DNA from: Candidatus Accumulibacter sp. ACC003
GTDB taxonomy: Bacteria; Pseudomonadota; Gammaproteobacteria; Burkholderiales; Rhodocyclaceae
Direction of reading: 5' to 3'
Assembly (NCBI RefSeq): GCF_907163085.1
Contig: NZ_CAJQTX010000005.1
Coordinates: forward strand, 372,001-436,000
Length of the DNA stretch: 64,000 bases
The translations under genes were made by a program, and so were the position numbers. Below, piece by piece: positions 34,073-45,128 of the stretch; position 1 is the first letter of the stretch; the number at the start of each line of letters is the position of its first letter. The notes under the pieces are model-generated. The model searched no databases and was not told the DNA's origin. It saw nothing but the letters and a program-made list of their open reading frames with translations.

Positions 34073-36652
34073 ATGAGCAAGAAACTGATCATCGCCGAGA
34101 AACCTTCCGTTGCCGCCGACGTAGCGCGCGCCATCGGCGGCTTCGTCAAACACGACGACTATTTCGAAAGTGACGACTACGTCGTTTCGTCGGCAATCGG
34201 ACACCTGCTTGAACTGGCGTGCCCCGAAGAATATGAAGTCAAACGTGGCAAATGGTCCTTCGCCCATCTGCCGGTGATCCCGCCGCACTTTGCGCTGCAA
34301 CCCATCGCGAAAACGGAAACGCGACTGAAGCTGTTGCTGCGCCTGATCAAACGCAAGGACGTCGTCGCTCTGATCAACGCCTGTGACGCCGGCCGTGAAG
34401 GCGAGCTGATATTCAACTACATCGCCCAGCACGCCAAGAACAACAAACCGGTCGAGCGTTTGTGGCTGCAGTCAATGACTCCGCAGGCGATCCGCGACGG
34501 CTTCACCAAGCTGCGCAGCGGCCCGGAAATGCGCGGTCTGGCCGACGCCGCGGTCTGCCGCTCCGAATCCGACTGGCTGGTCGGCATCAACGGCACGCGC
34601 GCAATGACCGCATTCAATTCCAAGACCGGCGGTTTCCACCTGACCACCGTCGGGCGCGTGCAGACGCCGACCCTGGCGCTGATGGTCGATCGCGAGGACC
34701 GCATTCGCAAGTTCAAGCCGCGCGCCTACTGGGAACTCGAAGGTGTCTTCAGCTGCGCTGCCGGCACCTACAGCGGCAAGTGGTTCGACGAGAAGTTCAA
34801 GGGTAAGGAAGACGACGAGCATGCGCGGGCCGATCGGCTGTGGGACGAAGAACGCGCGCAGACCTTGCAGCAAGCTTGTGCCGGCAAGAGCGGTATTGTT
34901 ACCGAGGAGTCGAAAGCCTCCAGCCAGTTGTCGGCGCTACTCTTCGACCTCACCAGTCTGCAGCGCGAAGCCAATGGTCGTTTTGGCTTTTCGGCCAAGG
35001 CGACTCTCGGACTCGCGCAGGCTCTCTATGAAAAGCACAAAGTACTGACCTACCCGCGTACCGACGCGCGCGCGCTGCCGGAGGACTACCGCGAGACGGT
35101 CAACGCAACGCTGGCCATGCTAACCGGCGAGGGGCTTGCTAAAGGCCATGACGAAGCCGCCTTGGCACGCTACGCGCCCTTCGCTCAGCACATCCTGGCG
35201 CGTCAATGGGTGGTGCCGAACAAACGCATCTTCAATAACGCCAAGGTCTCCGATCACTTCGCGATCATCCCGACACTGCAGGCGCCCAAGCACCTTTCCG
35301 AGCCCGAGATGAAACTCTACGACATGGTCGTCAAGAGATTTCTCGCGGTCTTCTATCCGGCAGCCGAATACCTGATCACCACCCGCATTACCCGCGTCGA
35401 GAAGCAGCCGTTCAAGACCGAAGGTAAGGTGCTGGTCAATCCTGGTTGGCTGGCGGTCTATGGCCGTGAGGGACAGGCCGGTGAAGAAGGCAATCTGGTC
35501 GCCGTGGCGCCCAAGGAAGTGGTCAAGGCCGATGAAGTGCTGCTCAGCGCTCACCAGACCAGACCGCCAGCGCGTTACTCCGAAGCGACGCTGCTGTCGG
35601 CGATGGAAGGTGCCGGCAAAACCATGGACGACGAGGAACTGCGGGCGGCGATGGCTGGGCGTGGCCTCGGTACGCCAGCGACACGGGCGCAAATCATCGA
35701 GAACCTGCTCGCCGAACAGTATCTTCACCGCGAGGGGCGCGAGCTCTTACCGACGGCCAAGGCTTTTTCGCTGATGACTCTGCTCAATGGCCTCGGCATT
35801 CCCGAACTGACGGCACCCGAGCTGACCGGCGAATGGGAGTGGAAGCTGGCGCGCATGGAGAGCGGCGAGATGTCACGCAGCGACTTCATGCTAGAGATCG
35901 CGGCGATGACCGAGCGCATCGTCGCCCGCGCCAAGAGTTACGACAGCGACACCATCCCCGGCGATTTCGGCGAACTGCAGACGCCTTGCCCGAAGTGCGG
36001 TGGGCTGATCAAGGAGACCTACAAGAAATTCCAGTGCCAGGGCTGCGACTTCGCGTTGTGGAAGATTGTCGCCGGCCGGCAGTTCGAAGCCGCAGAAATC
36101 GAGGAGCTTCTGACGCAGCGCCGGATCGGCCCGCTGACCGGTTTCCGCAACAAGATGGGGCGTCCCTTCAACGCCATCATCCAGCTCAACGCCGAAAACG
36201 CTCCAGAGTTCGACTTCGGTCAAGGGAGCAACGACGGTGGCGAAGAAGTCGACTTCTCGCAGCATGAAAGCCTGGGGCCTTGCCCGAAATGTGCGGCCCG
36301 TGTCGTCGCGCATGGCATGTCCTATGTCTGCGAGAAGTCGCAAGGGCCGGCCAAGAGCTGTGACTTCCGCTCGGGAACCATCATCCTCCAGCAAGCCATT
36401 GAGCCGGAACAGATGCGGAAACTGCTGAGTACCGGCCGTACAGACCTGCTCAAGGATTTCGTTTCAGCGCGGACGCGCCGCAAGTTCTCCGCCTACCTCG
36501 TGCGCGGAGCGGATGGCAAGGTCGGTTTCGAGTTCGAGAAACGTGTGCCCAAGACGCCCGTCAAGAAGGCCAGCGCGCCGGAAAGCGAAGAGAATGCCGA
36601 AGGAACGACCGTCAAGTCGTCCAGCGGCAGTCGTCGCAAGGCCACCAGCTGA
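34073..36652 (+). CDS. topB: DNA topoisomerase III
   Basis: An 859-residue type IA topoisomerase from ATG 34073 (MSKKLIIAEKPSVAADVARA). The Toprim domain has the metal-binding IAEKPSVA and NACDAGREGELIF. The catalytic Tyr is in KVLTYPRTDARALPEDY. GRVQTPTLALMVDRE and the RGLGTPATRAQIIENLL segment mark the gate domain. The C-terminus carries zinc-ribbon-like CPKCGGLIKETYKKFQCQGC, CPKCAARVVAHGMSYVC, and a basic tail. It is longer than E. coli TopB (653) because of these extra domains, typical of betaproteobacterial copies. It decatenates DNA. Confidence 0.94.
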   Translation: MSKKLIIAEKPSVAADVARAIGGFVKHDDYFESDDYVVSSAIGHLLELACPEEYEVKRGKWSFAHLPVIPPHFALQPIAKTETRLKLLLRLIKRKDVVALINACDAGREGELIFNYIAQHAKNNKPVERLWLQSMTPQAIRDGFTKLRSGPEMRGLADAAVCRSESDWLVGINGTRAMTAFNSKTGGFHLTTVGRVQTPTLALMVDREDRIRKFKPRAYWELEGVFSCAAGTYSGKWFDEKFKGKEDDEHARADRLWDEERAQTLQQACAGKSGIVTEESKASSQLSALLFDLTSLQREANGRFGFSAKATLGLAQALYEKHKVLTYPRTDARALPEDYRETVNATLAMLTGEGLAKGHDEAALARYAPFAQHILARQWVVPNKRIFNNAKVSDHFAIIPTLQAPKHLSEPEMKLYDMVVKRFLAVFYPAAEYLITTRITRVEKQPFKTEGKVLVNPGWLAVYGREGQAGEEGNLVAVAPKEVVKADEVLLSAHQTRPPARYSEATLLSAMEGAGKTMDDEELRAAMAGRGLGTPATRAQIIENLLAEQYLHREGRELLPTAKAFSLMTLLNGLGIPELTAPELTGEWEWKLARMESGEMSRSDFMLEIAAMTERIVARAKSYDSDTIPGDFGELQTPCPKCGGLIKETYKKFQCQGCDFALWKIVAGRQFEAAEIEELLTQRRIGPLTGFRNKMGRPFNAIIQLNAENAPEFDFGQGSNDGGEEVDFSQHESLGPCPKCAARVVAHGMSYVCEKSQGPAKSCDFRSGTIILQQAIEPEQMRKLLSTGRTDLLKDFVSARTRRKFSAYLVRGADGKVGFEFEKRVPKTPVKKASAPESEENAEGTTVKSSSGSRRKATS

Positions 36653-36701
36653 GGTCGCGGGTTGGCAGCGCCGCGCTGCTTTCCAGACTGCCGGAAGCCG
36701 C

Positions 36702-36717
36702 TGTTTCACGTGGAACA
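36702..36717. other. parS: parS centromere site 2
   Basis: TGTTTCACGTGGAACA matches the parS consensus in 15 of 16 symmetric positions: the left arm has the canonical TGTTTCAC, the right GTGGAACA. It lies between the convergent ends of topB and oxyR, 8 kb from parS site 1 and about 14 kb from dnaA. Confidence 0.9.
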
Positions 36718-36730
36718 GGTTCCGGCGCGA

Positions 36731-37642
36731 CTACGAGACGAAGACCCCTGGGGGCGGCGCATCCAGGATCGCTGCCCGCAAGACATCGATCGCCTGCGGC
36801 CGAGGAAAGCTCACCCGCCAGGCGATTACCACCCTGCGTAGCGGGCAAGGATCGCTGAAACGACGAACCACCAACAGGCAGTCGTCCCGCGGCCACGACG
36901 CCGCAGCGGACGCTGGCACCACCGAGATACCCGCACCGCTGGCCACCATGAAACGCACAGTTTCCAGTGAGCTTCCTTCAAGCGCGCCGTCAACACCGCC
37001 TGGTGCCGAAAGCTTCGGACACGCCTGCACGACCTGATCGCGAAAACAATTGCCATTGCCCAGCAGCAGCAAGTTTTCCGCGGCTACCTCCTCCGGAGCG
37101 ATCAGATCCTTTTCGGTCATCGAATGCCCGTTCGGCAGCAGCACGCAGAACGGTTCTTCGTACACCACCCGCGAAACAATACCTGCTTCAGCGAAAGGCA
37201 GCGCCACGACGATTGCGTCGAGGTCGCCACGGCGTAACTGCGCCGCCAGATTGACCGTGAAGTTTTCGTGCAGGTAGAGCGGCATGCGCGGCGCGCGCGC
37301 GTGCAGCGCCGGGATCAGGCGCGGCAGAAGGTACGGCGCTATGGTGTAGATCACCCCCAGCCGCAAGGGCCCCAGCAAGGGGTCCTTGCCCTGTTCGACG
37401 AGTTCCTTGAGTTTGCCCGCCTCATCCAGAACACGCTCGGCCTGCCCGCAAATTTGCCCGCCGATCATCGTTAGGCGAACTTCCGCCGACGAGCGCTCGA
37501 AGAGAACGACGCCATAGCGCTGTTCGAATTTCTTCAGCGCCACCGACAGCGTCGGCTGGCTGACATGACACTTTTCCGCCGCCCGGCCGAAGTGCTTTTC
37601 ACGAGCAAGCGCCACGATGTAGCGTAGTTCGGTCAAGGTCAT
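36731..37642 (-). CDS. oxyR: Hydrogen-peroxide-responsive regulator OxyR
   Basis: A 303-residue LysR-type regulator from ATG 37642 (MTLTELRYIVALAREKHFGR); an ATG two codons upstream is possible. The winged HTH is at residues 1-60 (AAEKCHVSQPTLSVALKKFE). The regulatory domain has both redox cysteines at the same numbers as E. coli OxyR: Cys199 and Cys208 in GNGNCFRDQVVQACP. On oxidation they form a disulfide and switch on peroxide-defence genes. A near-consensus OxyR site lies upstream of ahpC at 61.6 kb. The longer frame to 37834 is not supported. Confidence 0.95.
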   Translation of the reverse strand: MTLTELRYIVALAREKHFGRAAEKCHVSQPTLSVALKKFEQRYGVVLFERSSAEVRLTMIGGQICGQAERVLDEAGKLKELVEQGKDPLLGPLRLGVIYTIAPYLLPRLIPALHARAPRMPLYLHENFTVNLAAQLRRGDLDAIVVALPFAEAGIVSRVVYEEPFCVLLPNGHSMTEKDLIAPEEVAAENLLLLGNGNCFRDQVVQACPKLSAPGGVDGALEGSSLETVRFMVASGAGISVVPASAAASWPRDDCLLVVRRFSDPCPLRRVVIAWRVSFPRPQAIDVLRAAILDAPPPGVFVS

Positions 37643-37785
37643 GGCCATAGCCCCGCTGAAAAACTGAGCACCGTGGTCGGCGCTCTCGCGATGATCGGTA
37701 CTCCAGTCATGACGACTCTTCCCAAAAAATCGTGGCGCGCGCCAGCGAAACGCGGTCTGGCTGTGGCTGTTTCCACCGCTGACGG

Positions 37786-38490
37786 CTAACCTTCCGCCTG
37801 CAGCGCCTGTTCCGGTGAATCCAACCACATCCACTGCCCTACGGCGAGTGAATCGGGTAACTCCAGGGCACCGATTGACAAACGATGCAGCGCCTCGACA
37901 CGATTGCCGCTGGCGGCGATCATTCGCTTGACCAGATGGTATCTGCCCTGCGTCACCGTCAATCGCAGCCTGCGTTCATCCAGCTGCACGCAGGCCGTTG
38001 CCGCTATCGGCTGCGGATCGTCATGCAAGACCACGCCACCCAACAGCGCTGCCACCTGCTCCGCATTGATCGCGTGCCGCGTCTCCACCTGATAGACCTT
38101 TGGCACCCGCTTTCGCGGCGACGTGCACTTGTGGATGAAGGCGCCATCGTCGGTCAGCAGAAGCAGCCCGGTCGTATCCAGGTCCAGGCGGCCCACAGCT
38201 TGCACACCCCGCCCCAGTACAGCCGCCGGCAGCAGCGAATAGACGCTCGGATGCTGCAGCGGGCGCTGCGAGCACTCGTAACCATCGGGTTTGTTCAACG
38301 CCAGGTAGGCGAACTTCCGGTACGTCCACTCGACGCCGTCCACGGCAAAGCGCAAGCCCTGCGGATCGAAGCGTGCCACGGGGTCTTCGCAGATTTCTCC
38401 TGCAACACTGACCCGTGCCGCCCAGATCAGCGCGCGCGTTTCGGCGCGGCTACCAAAACCCTGTGACCGCAGCAAGCGTTCAAGTTCCAT
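37786..38490 (-). CDS. RsuA-family pseudouridine synthase (16S type)
   Basis: A 234-residue protein starting MELERLLRSQGFGSRAETRA at ATG 38490 (GGGAAG just upstream). The N-terminal S4 RNA-binding domain covers residues 1-55. The catalytic motif VGRLDLDTTGLLLLTDDG carries the essential Asp in RLD. TVTQGRYHLVKRMIAASGNRVEALHR is the conserved C-terminal block. Closest to the RsuA group (16S rRNA U516) by length and by the KPDGYECSQR motif, but RluE/F-type specificity cannot be excluded. Confidence 0.88.
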   Translation of the reverse strand: MELERLLRSQGFGSRAETRALIWAARVSVAGEICEDPVARFDPQGLRFAVDGVEWTYRKFAYLALNKPDGYECSQRPLQHPSVYSLLPAAVLGRGVQAVGRLDLDTTGLLLLTDDGAFIHKCTSPRKRVPKVYQVETRHAINAEQVAALLGGVVLHDDPQPIAATACVQLDERRLRLTVTQGRYHLVKRMIAASGNRVEALHRLSIGALELPDSLAVGQWMWLDSPEQALQAEG

Positions 38491-38665
38491 CATCTTCCCA
38501 TCCATCGGTAGACCGGGTCAGCGGCGAGCTGCCGTGTGCCCCGGAGCTAGCCATTGTCTCACCGTCCAAGCCCAGTCCATACCTCTCGTCGCCCGGCTAT
38601 TGTTCTCGCCTCTTGCGGCGACGAAAATAGGCAGCATCGTTCTCAACTTGAAGGAAACCGACACC

Positions 38666-39013
38666 ATGCTGGTCAAGTTCACCTCCAACACCTCGGGGCA
38701 GATCATGATGTTCTCCCCGGTCGCCCGCGTATTGCTGGAGATCATCGGCAAGGACTGCAGCGCACGCGGCGTGATTACCTGCGAGCAATTGCCAAACGCC
38801 ATCGAAAAACTACGCCTGGCCGCCGACGGCTCCGGCGCCGGTAGAGATACTACCGACGACCAACCGCAAGCCGCAGGCGACAGCGCCGACGATCAAGCCA
38901 CACCAGAACCGCCGGTCGGTTTGGCGCAGCGCGCCTACCCCTTGATCGAACTGCTGCAGTGGACGCGCAAGGAAGAAGGATTCATCCTCTGGGAAGCAGC
39001 CAAGGACTTCTGA
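38666..39013 (+). CDS. DUF1840 domain protein
   Basis: A 115-residue protein from ATG 38666 with AAGGAA upstream. It starts MLVKFTSNTSGQIMMFSPVA, typical of the DUF1840 family of betaproteobacteria. It also has ITCEQLPNAIEKLRLA, an acidic/low-complexity middle (residues 55-85) and LAQRAYPLIELLQWTRKEEGFILWEA at the end. No function is known for the family. Confidence 0.85.
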   Translation: MLVKFTSNTSGQIMMFSPVARVLLEIIGKDCSARGVITCEQLPNAIEKLRLAADGSGAGRDTTDDQPQAAGDSADDQATPEPPVGLAQRAYPLIELLQWTRKEEGFILWEAAKDF

Positions 39014-39154
39014 AAATTCGTGCCGGCGCCAAGCGCCACAAGCCCGCGCCAGCCGAGCGATGCGCCGCAGCGCCTTGCTCGGCCACCCTTTGTTGTCCAA
39101 CAAACGGTAAGGGCTGGTGCCAAAAGCCGACGCTGCCCGCTTACACGCTAGCGC

Positions 39155-41104
<1,950 letters not shown>

Positions 41105-41171
41105 CTACGGCAACAAGCAGCGTGCAAGGGTCAGCAAGACGAGCGAGACGGTGGCACCCGACGCAGAAACT

Positions 41172-41265
41172 GCGCTCCGCTTCCCTACGACGGCATGACC
41201 CGTACAGGTTCGAAGGGACTCTCTCAGCCCCGCCGAAACCGACGAGGCACCCCCAACGCGAGCGC
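41172..41265 (-). promoter_or_regulatory. TPP riboswitch (THI element)
   Basis: On the minus strand the conserved TPP aptamer elements occur in order: GGGGGTGCC, then GGGGCTGAGAG, then GAACCTGTACGGGTCATGCC. The outer P1 stem is GCGCTC (41260-41265) with GAGCGC (41172-41177). It ends 100 nt before thiC, the normal target. The sequence match is strong; control by termination or by hiding the ribosome-binding site cannot be decided here. No gene is seen in 41266-41449. Confidence 0.95.
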
Positions 41266-41552
41266 TCAAGTTACTGGAAGTGCTGATTTTTGGCAAGAAT
41301 GATTAGCCGCAGGCAGCCCTGACGCATGACCTCCCCGAATCGACAGCACTTGCCGGTTACGCCCACTTTCGCCGCCGAGGCGGCCAGATGGGGGTTGGCT
41401 AGCGGCAAGGGAGCGCTTGCGGCGCGGGGGTTTGGTGTTCAGTCAGTGGGACAGGAGAGGTCGAGGGAGCTCCGTTACGATCGCCAGGCGAGCCTTTCCC
41501 GGCGCGGGGTGCGCCGCGCTTGGGAAGATGTGTTGGGCAGGCCTGGGCAAGG

Positions 41553-43073
41553 TTATTCGAGTTGCAGCAGGAACGGTTCGGCGAGAAGCAGACGCAGGCG
41601 TGCTGGGTCAAGCCAGGGCGCAGCACAGGAATTACGGATGAAGGCGATGGCGCCGCGCACACCGAGTTCTTGATACAGGTTGCGTAACTGCCGGGTGAAA
41701 CGTGCCAGGGTATTGAACACATGCGCCAGGCGCATGAGGAGGTGATAGCCTTTCATGGCATTCCAGTCGAGGGCAAAGGCATGCTCGTAGTGGTAGCCCT
41801 GATGTTTTTCGACGAGGAAGCCCGCTTCGATGCCCCAACGGTGGCGGGCACCGAGGTTGCAGCGCTCATGGACATTGTCTTGTCTGAGCGGTTGGCTGGA
41901 GAGCCAGGCGTGGCGCGATGTTTCGGTGACGGTCCTGGCCTGTTCATCGATCTTTTCCCAGCTTTCCTCACAGACCACCAGGTTCAGCTTGAGACGCTGA
42001 CGCCCGTTGGCCGCGAAGGCGTAGTCGATGTCGTTGACCCAGCTGAAGTGTTGTCGGCGCCTTCCCCAAGCGCGCTGCACGGCTTGTGGCTTCAGGGCGT
42101 GGAGTGCGCGGAACTCCTGCCAGACCGTGGACAAATCCTTGTCCTTAAGCACGATCATGAACTGCCAGTGGGCGCGCAAGCAGCGCTGCATCACCGGCCC
42201 GTTGGCGTAAAGGCCGTCGAGCAGGAGCAGGATCGGCAGGCGGGGGAACAGCGTCTTGAGCCGGTCGCTCAAGCGCACAAAGCCGCGCAGCTCGCAGTCC
42301 TGCTTTTGCGCTTCGGTATCGCCCAGCGCGTGTTCGAGGAACTCGCTGAGCAGTGGGACGACCAGGCCGTTGTGGAAAGCCAGGCTGGCCTCGAGGACGT
42401 AGACGAAGTACTGGGTGTGGCGGGTTTCCTCCTTGCCGACGGTGCGCTGGAGGAGTTCCTCCGCCCAGAGGGTGTCGCCGGCGACCTTCTGCGAGCCGTC
42501 GATGGCGATGGGGTAGCAGTGGTTGATCAGATAGCGGCGGAAGCTCTTGCCGCGGATCAGCCGCTTCACCAGATCGACGTGGGCCTGCTCAAGGTGGTCA
42601 AGGTCGATGTCGCGCAGCAGCCGAAACAGGGTGTCGGCGTGTGGCAGGGTCTCGATCTCCGGGAACAGCAGGTGGAGGTTGGCCATGAACTGGGGACGGG
42701 ATATTTCGCGGTTGGTCTCGCGCCGAGAGGAGAACTGAAAGACGAACATCAGCAGACCGTAAAGCAGCAGCGCGGTCAGCTTGTGGCGGCGCTTCCTGGG
42801 GTCTCTCGGGTCGGGAATTTGTTCCAGTTGCTCGAGCAAGGCGGGTAGCTCTTTGCGCAGGAGACGCGTCTTTTTGCTCACGGCGTCCTCGCGGGCCTCC
42901 CTTTCCTCGCCGACGGTCGCGAAGGCTGAGCATCGGTTGGGCAGAGAAGTGGGGGAGTGGAGGACTTGTCCACTCGCGCGCCGTTTCGCGTTCAGTGCCT
43001 TTTCCTGCCGTTTCTTCTCTGAGCGCAGCTCCTTGAGGGCAGCGCGTGTCGGGCGACGGCAGGGTTTGCTCAT
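41553..43073 (-). CDS. IS4-superfamily-type DDE transposase
   Basis: A 506-residue protein from ATG 43073 (MSKPCRRPTRAALKELRSEK), overlapping the upstream gene by 4 bp. The N-terminal ~90 residues are basic. The core begins LEQIPDPRDPRKRRHKLTAL. Likely catalytic Asp residues are in YPIAIDGSQKVAGDTLWAEE and PILLLLDGLYANGPV, and the catalytic Glu in RHRWGIEAGFLVEKHQGYHYEHAF, the Y-x2-R/E-type region of IS4-like enzymes. The longer open frame to 44117 is spurious because it overlaps the DUF4338 gene. The copy looks intact. The exact IS family could not be confirmed without a database. Confidence 0.8.
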   Translation of the reverse strand: MSKPCRRPTRAALKELRSEKKRQEKALNAKRRASGQVLHSPTSLPNRCSAFATVGEEREAREDAVSKKTRLLRKELPALLEQLEQIPDPRDPRKRRHKLTALLLYGLLMFVFQFSSRRETNREISRPQFMANLHLLFPEIETLPHADTLFRLLRDIDLDHLEQAHVDLVKRLIRGKSFRRYLINHCYPIAIDGSQKVAGDTLWAEELLQRTVGKEETRHTQYFVYVLEASLAFHNGLVVPLLSEFLEHALGDTEAQKQDCELRGFVRLSDRLKTLFPRLPILLLLDGLYANGPVMQRCLRAHWQFMIVLKDKDLSTVWQEFRALHALKPQAVQRAWGRRRQHFSWVNDIDYAFAANGRQRLKLNLVVCEESWEKIDEQARTVTETSRHAWLSSQPLRQDNVHERCNLGARHRWGIEAGFLVEKHQGYHYEHAFALDWNAMKGYHLLMRLAHVFNTLARFTRQLRNLYQELGVRGAIAFIRNSCAAPWLDPARLRLLLAEPFLLQLE

Positions 43074-44005
43074 GGCCGGGAGCTCCCAGGGGTGGCACAC
43101 AGCCGGTCGCGACAATCGGCGCTCAGCGGTTTGAGCCACACCTGGCGGGGCGTGCTGCGATACGACTGGCCGGGGCGGGCCAGCCCGCGCCCGCTGGTTG
43201 CCCCGAGCAACTGCCAACCGGCCGCGCGGTAACAGGTGCCGGTATAGTGACGAGGATCGACGAAAGTCTCCAGCAACAGGGGCTCGAAGCCCCAGTGATC
43301 GAGCCAGTCCGCGCGTGCGCGGCGCGCGAGTTGTCCGAGCACATGACTGGCCAGATGCGGCACCCGGACGTGGGGAAAGATCAGGAAGCGGCTGTTGTTC
43401 ACCACCCGCGCCAGGTTCTCGCGGCGGGCCTGGGCCGTCCAGCCGATCCAGCGGTCGCGCACGGCGACCGCGCGGGCAGCGCCGGCCAGCAGGACGCTGC
43501 CGAGCCGCCGGTCGCCCGCCGTGATGAAGTAGCGCAGGCGGTAGCCGAAGGCCCCCTGGAAACCCAGTGGGTGCCAGCGCGCCACCAGCGCATCCCACTG
43601 CGCCACCAACGCCGCGTCGCGAACGACTTCCAGGCAGACCGGTGCGAGTGCCGACAGGGCGCAGTGCACGGGAAGCTCCCCGGTGACCGTATCTACGGGT
43701 GCCGCGGGCGGCGCGCAACGGCGTGCTGACGACGGCCTTATCGCCGGCAGTGTCAGCAGCCCGGCCGCCTGCAAACGCTCCAGAAACTCCAGGCAGGCGC
43801 TGATCTTCGCCGTCCCTGTCAGAGTGGTCCACCCCAGGTGCTCGCAGACCGTCGCCGCCAACTCCTTGCGCGCCAATCCCGGCAGCCACGCCACCGTCCC
43901 GCACACCTCGGCGATCTCCGCGGCGCTGAATACGCGACCGCAGTGCACCCACTCCCCTTCGCTCGTTGCAACCACCACGATACCTCCGGCTGAAACGTGG
44001 ACCAA
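43070..44005 (-). CDS. DUF4338 / DruA-like protein carried by the insertion element
   Basis: A 311-residue protein from a TTG start (VHVSAGGIVVVATSEGEW), with GGAGGG nine bases upstream. The DUF4338 core is clear: GYRLRYFITAGDRRLGSVLL, RDRWIGWTAQARRENLARVV, NNSRFLIFPHVRVPHLASHVL, ADWLDHWGFEPLLLETFVD and GTCYRAAGWQLLGATSGRG. DruA of the Druantia anti-phage systems has this domain, and the same domain also accompanies transposases in many elements. Here it is coupled by a 4-bp ATGA-type overlap to the transposase and sits inside the terminal repeats. A role in transposition is more likely than defence, which is inference. Confidence 0.8.
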   Translation of the reverse strand: MVHVSAGGIVVVATSEGEWVHCGRVFSAAEIAEVCGTVAWLPGLARKELAATVCEHLGWTTLTGTAKISACLEFLERLQAAGLLTLPAIRPSSARRCAPPAAPVDTVTGELPVHCALSALAPVCLEVVRDAALVAQWDALVARWHPLGFQGAFGYRLRYFITAGDRRLGSVLLAGAARAVAVRDRWIGWTAQARRENLARVVNNSRFLIFPHVRVPHLASHVLGQLARRARADWLDHWGFEPLLLETFVDPRHYTGTCYRAAGWQLLGATSGRGLARPGQSYRSTPRQVWLKPLSADCRDRLCATPGSSRP

Positions 44006-44323
44006 TGACCCTCCACCTATCCTGCCAGAAGTCCCCCCGGCTGTCTAGCTCCCTTGTGCGAAACCTTTTTTGCCTGCCCACCGCAACGCCTTGCCAGTAC
44101 TGGGCTGGCGCAGTCATGCTTCAGCGCTGAGCCGCAGGCAGAAACTTAACCGTAGGCGCCACGAGCGATCAACAAGAAGTCGTTCGAGATCGGCCGAAGA
44201 GCGTGGAATTGACAGTTACAGCAGTTACGACGCCGCCGATTTATGCTTTTTCGGGATCGCGAACAGCGGCCGCGAAGATCCTTGATCGCACTGCCTGAGG
44301 CGCTGCAACATCTGCAGTCGCGT

Positions 44324-44399
44324 TGGCGTCCCCACGGGGATTCGAACCCCGGTACCTACCGTGAAAGGGTAGTGTCCTAGGCCTCTAGACGATGGGGAC
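44324..44399 (-). tRNA. tRNA-Glu (anticodon TTC)
   Basis: On the minus strand: GTCCCCATCGTCTAGAGGCC, D-loop and anticodon arm CTACCC-TTTCACG-GGTAG with TTC anticodon, T arm GGTTCGAATCC, acceptor GGGGAC pairing with GTCCCC, discriminator G and encoded CCA. It is 25 bp downstream of the tRNA-Ala gene on the same strand. About 280 bp on its left, up to the IS end, hold no supported gene. Confidence 0.96.
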
Positions 44400-44424
44400 C
44401 CGGAACTGGCTTCTCTCGAACTGC

Positions 44425-44500
<76 letters not shown>

Positions 44501-44516
44501 TCGAAAGAAGCGCGGA

Positions 44517-45128
44517 TTATAGGCTTCGCGGCTTTTCTTGTAAAGCGCAATCCATCACCGTCGGGTAGTCCACCCAGTCGCACTCGCCGGCGATGCCCTG
44601 CAGGCGGCTCAGGTTGCGCGCACGCAGGTGCTTGCTGAGCGGGCGCCGACCAATCCGGGCATCGGAAATATCGATCAGGCCGAATTCTTGGTCGGGCGTG
44701 TAGACCACGTTGCCCAAATGCAGCGAACGAAAATAAACGCCGCATTCGTGCAAGCTGATGACAAAGCGCGTGAATGCCATCTTCATTGCCCGTTCGCTCG
44801 CCGCGTCGATCCCACGGGCCCGCATTTCGCGCAGCGTCTGCCCGGCTAGCGGATGGTAGTGCACACCATCGCGGCCGATCGCGGGAATTCGCCAGACATC
44901 GATGACCGCCGGCGCCGGAATGCGAGGCCGACGCAAGGCTTCGGCATTGTCGGCAAAACGTTGCGCGTACGGATACCACGCGGCTGAAGAAAAAAAGCGC
45001 TTGCGCCGAAAAAGCTTGAGCATCGTCCCGTCGGCCAGTTGCAGCACTTTTTCGCCAAAACCATCGGCCTCGAGGATGCACGCCCCGGCACGCATCGCCA
45101 GATAGTCTTCCTGCTCGAGTCTCTTCAA
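44517..45128 (-). CDS. Toluene-tolerance / WaaP-like small kinase-fold protein
   Basis: A 203-residue protein (MKRLEQEDYLAMRAGACILE). Kinase-like features: a beta-strand Lys in GTMLKLFRRKRFF, the loop LHECGVYFRSLHLGNVVYTP and the metal-binding-like FGLIDISDARIGRRPL. The usual catalytic HxDLHxGN is FRSLHLGN here, with Ser in place of Asp. From memory this replacement is seen in toluene-tolerance/lipopolysaccharide-kinase-like relatives, so it may be family-typical rather than a lesion. Probably an envelope-sugar kinase or a pseudokinase. It lies 17 bp downstream of tRNA-Ala on the same strand. Confidence 0.7.
   Translation of the reverse strand: MKRLEQEDYLAMRAGACILEADGFGEKVLQLADGTMLKLFRRKRFFSSAAWYPYAQRFADNAEALRRPRIPAPAVIDVWRIPAIGRDGVHYHPLAGQTLREMRARGIDAASERAMKMAFTRFVISLHECGVYFRSLHLGNVVYTPDQEFGLIDISDARIGRRPLSKHLRARNLSRLQGIAGECDWVDYPTVMDCALQEKPRSL

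Larger units (their letters stand above)
41450..44026 (-). mobile_element. Insertion element with DUF4338 (DruA-like) protein and DDE transposase
   Basis: Imperfect terminal inverted repeats: left end GACAGGAGAGGTCGAGGG (41450-41467) and right end, read on the minus strand, GGCAGGATAGGTGGAGGG (44026-44009), 15 of 18 identical. Between them are two minus-strand genes with a 4-bp overlap, a DUF4338 protein then a DDE transposase. True ends may extend a few bases further out. The element separates thiC and its riboswitch from the tRNA-Glu/tRNA-Ala pair. Confidence 0.75.

Noticed and set aside
43070-44005. A Druantia defence locus
   Set aside because: Only the DUF4338 protein is present. The large helicase DruE and other dru genes are absent, and it lies inside transposon ends with a transposase.
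41553-44117. An 854-codon transposase frame
   Set aside because: The N-terminal half overlaps the DUF4338 gene in another frame and is Gly/Arg-rich. The start at 43073 overlaps the upstream stop in a normal coupled arrangement.
44517-45128. Calling the kinase-fold gene inactive because the catalytic Asp is replaced by Ser
   Set aside because: The FRSLHLGN form seems to be shared by relatives of this family, so loss of activity cannot be claimed from this copy alone.
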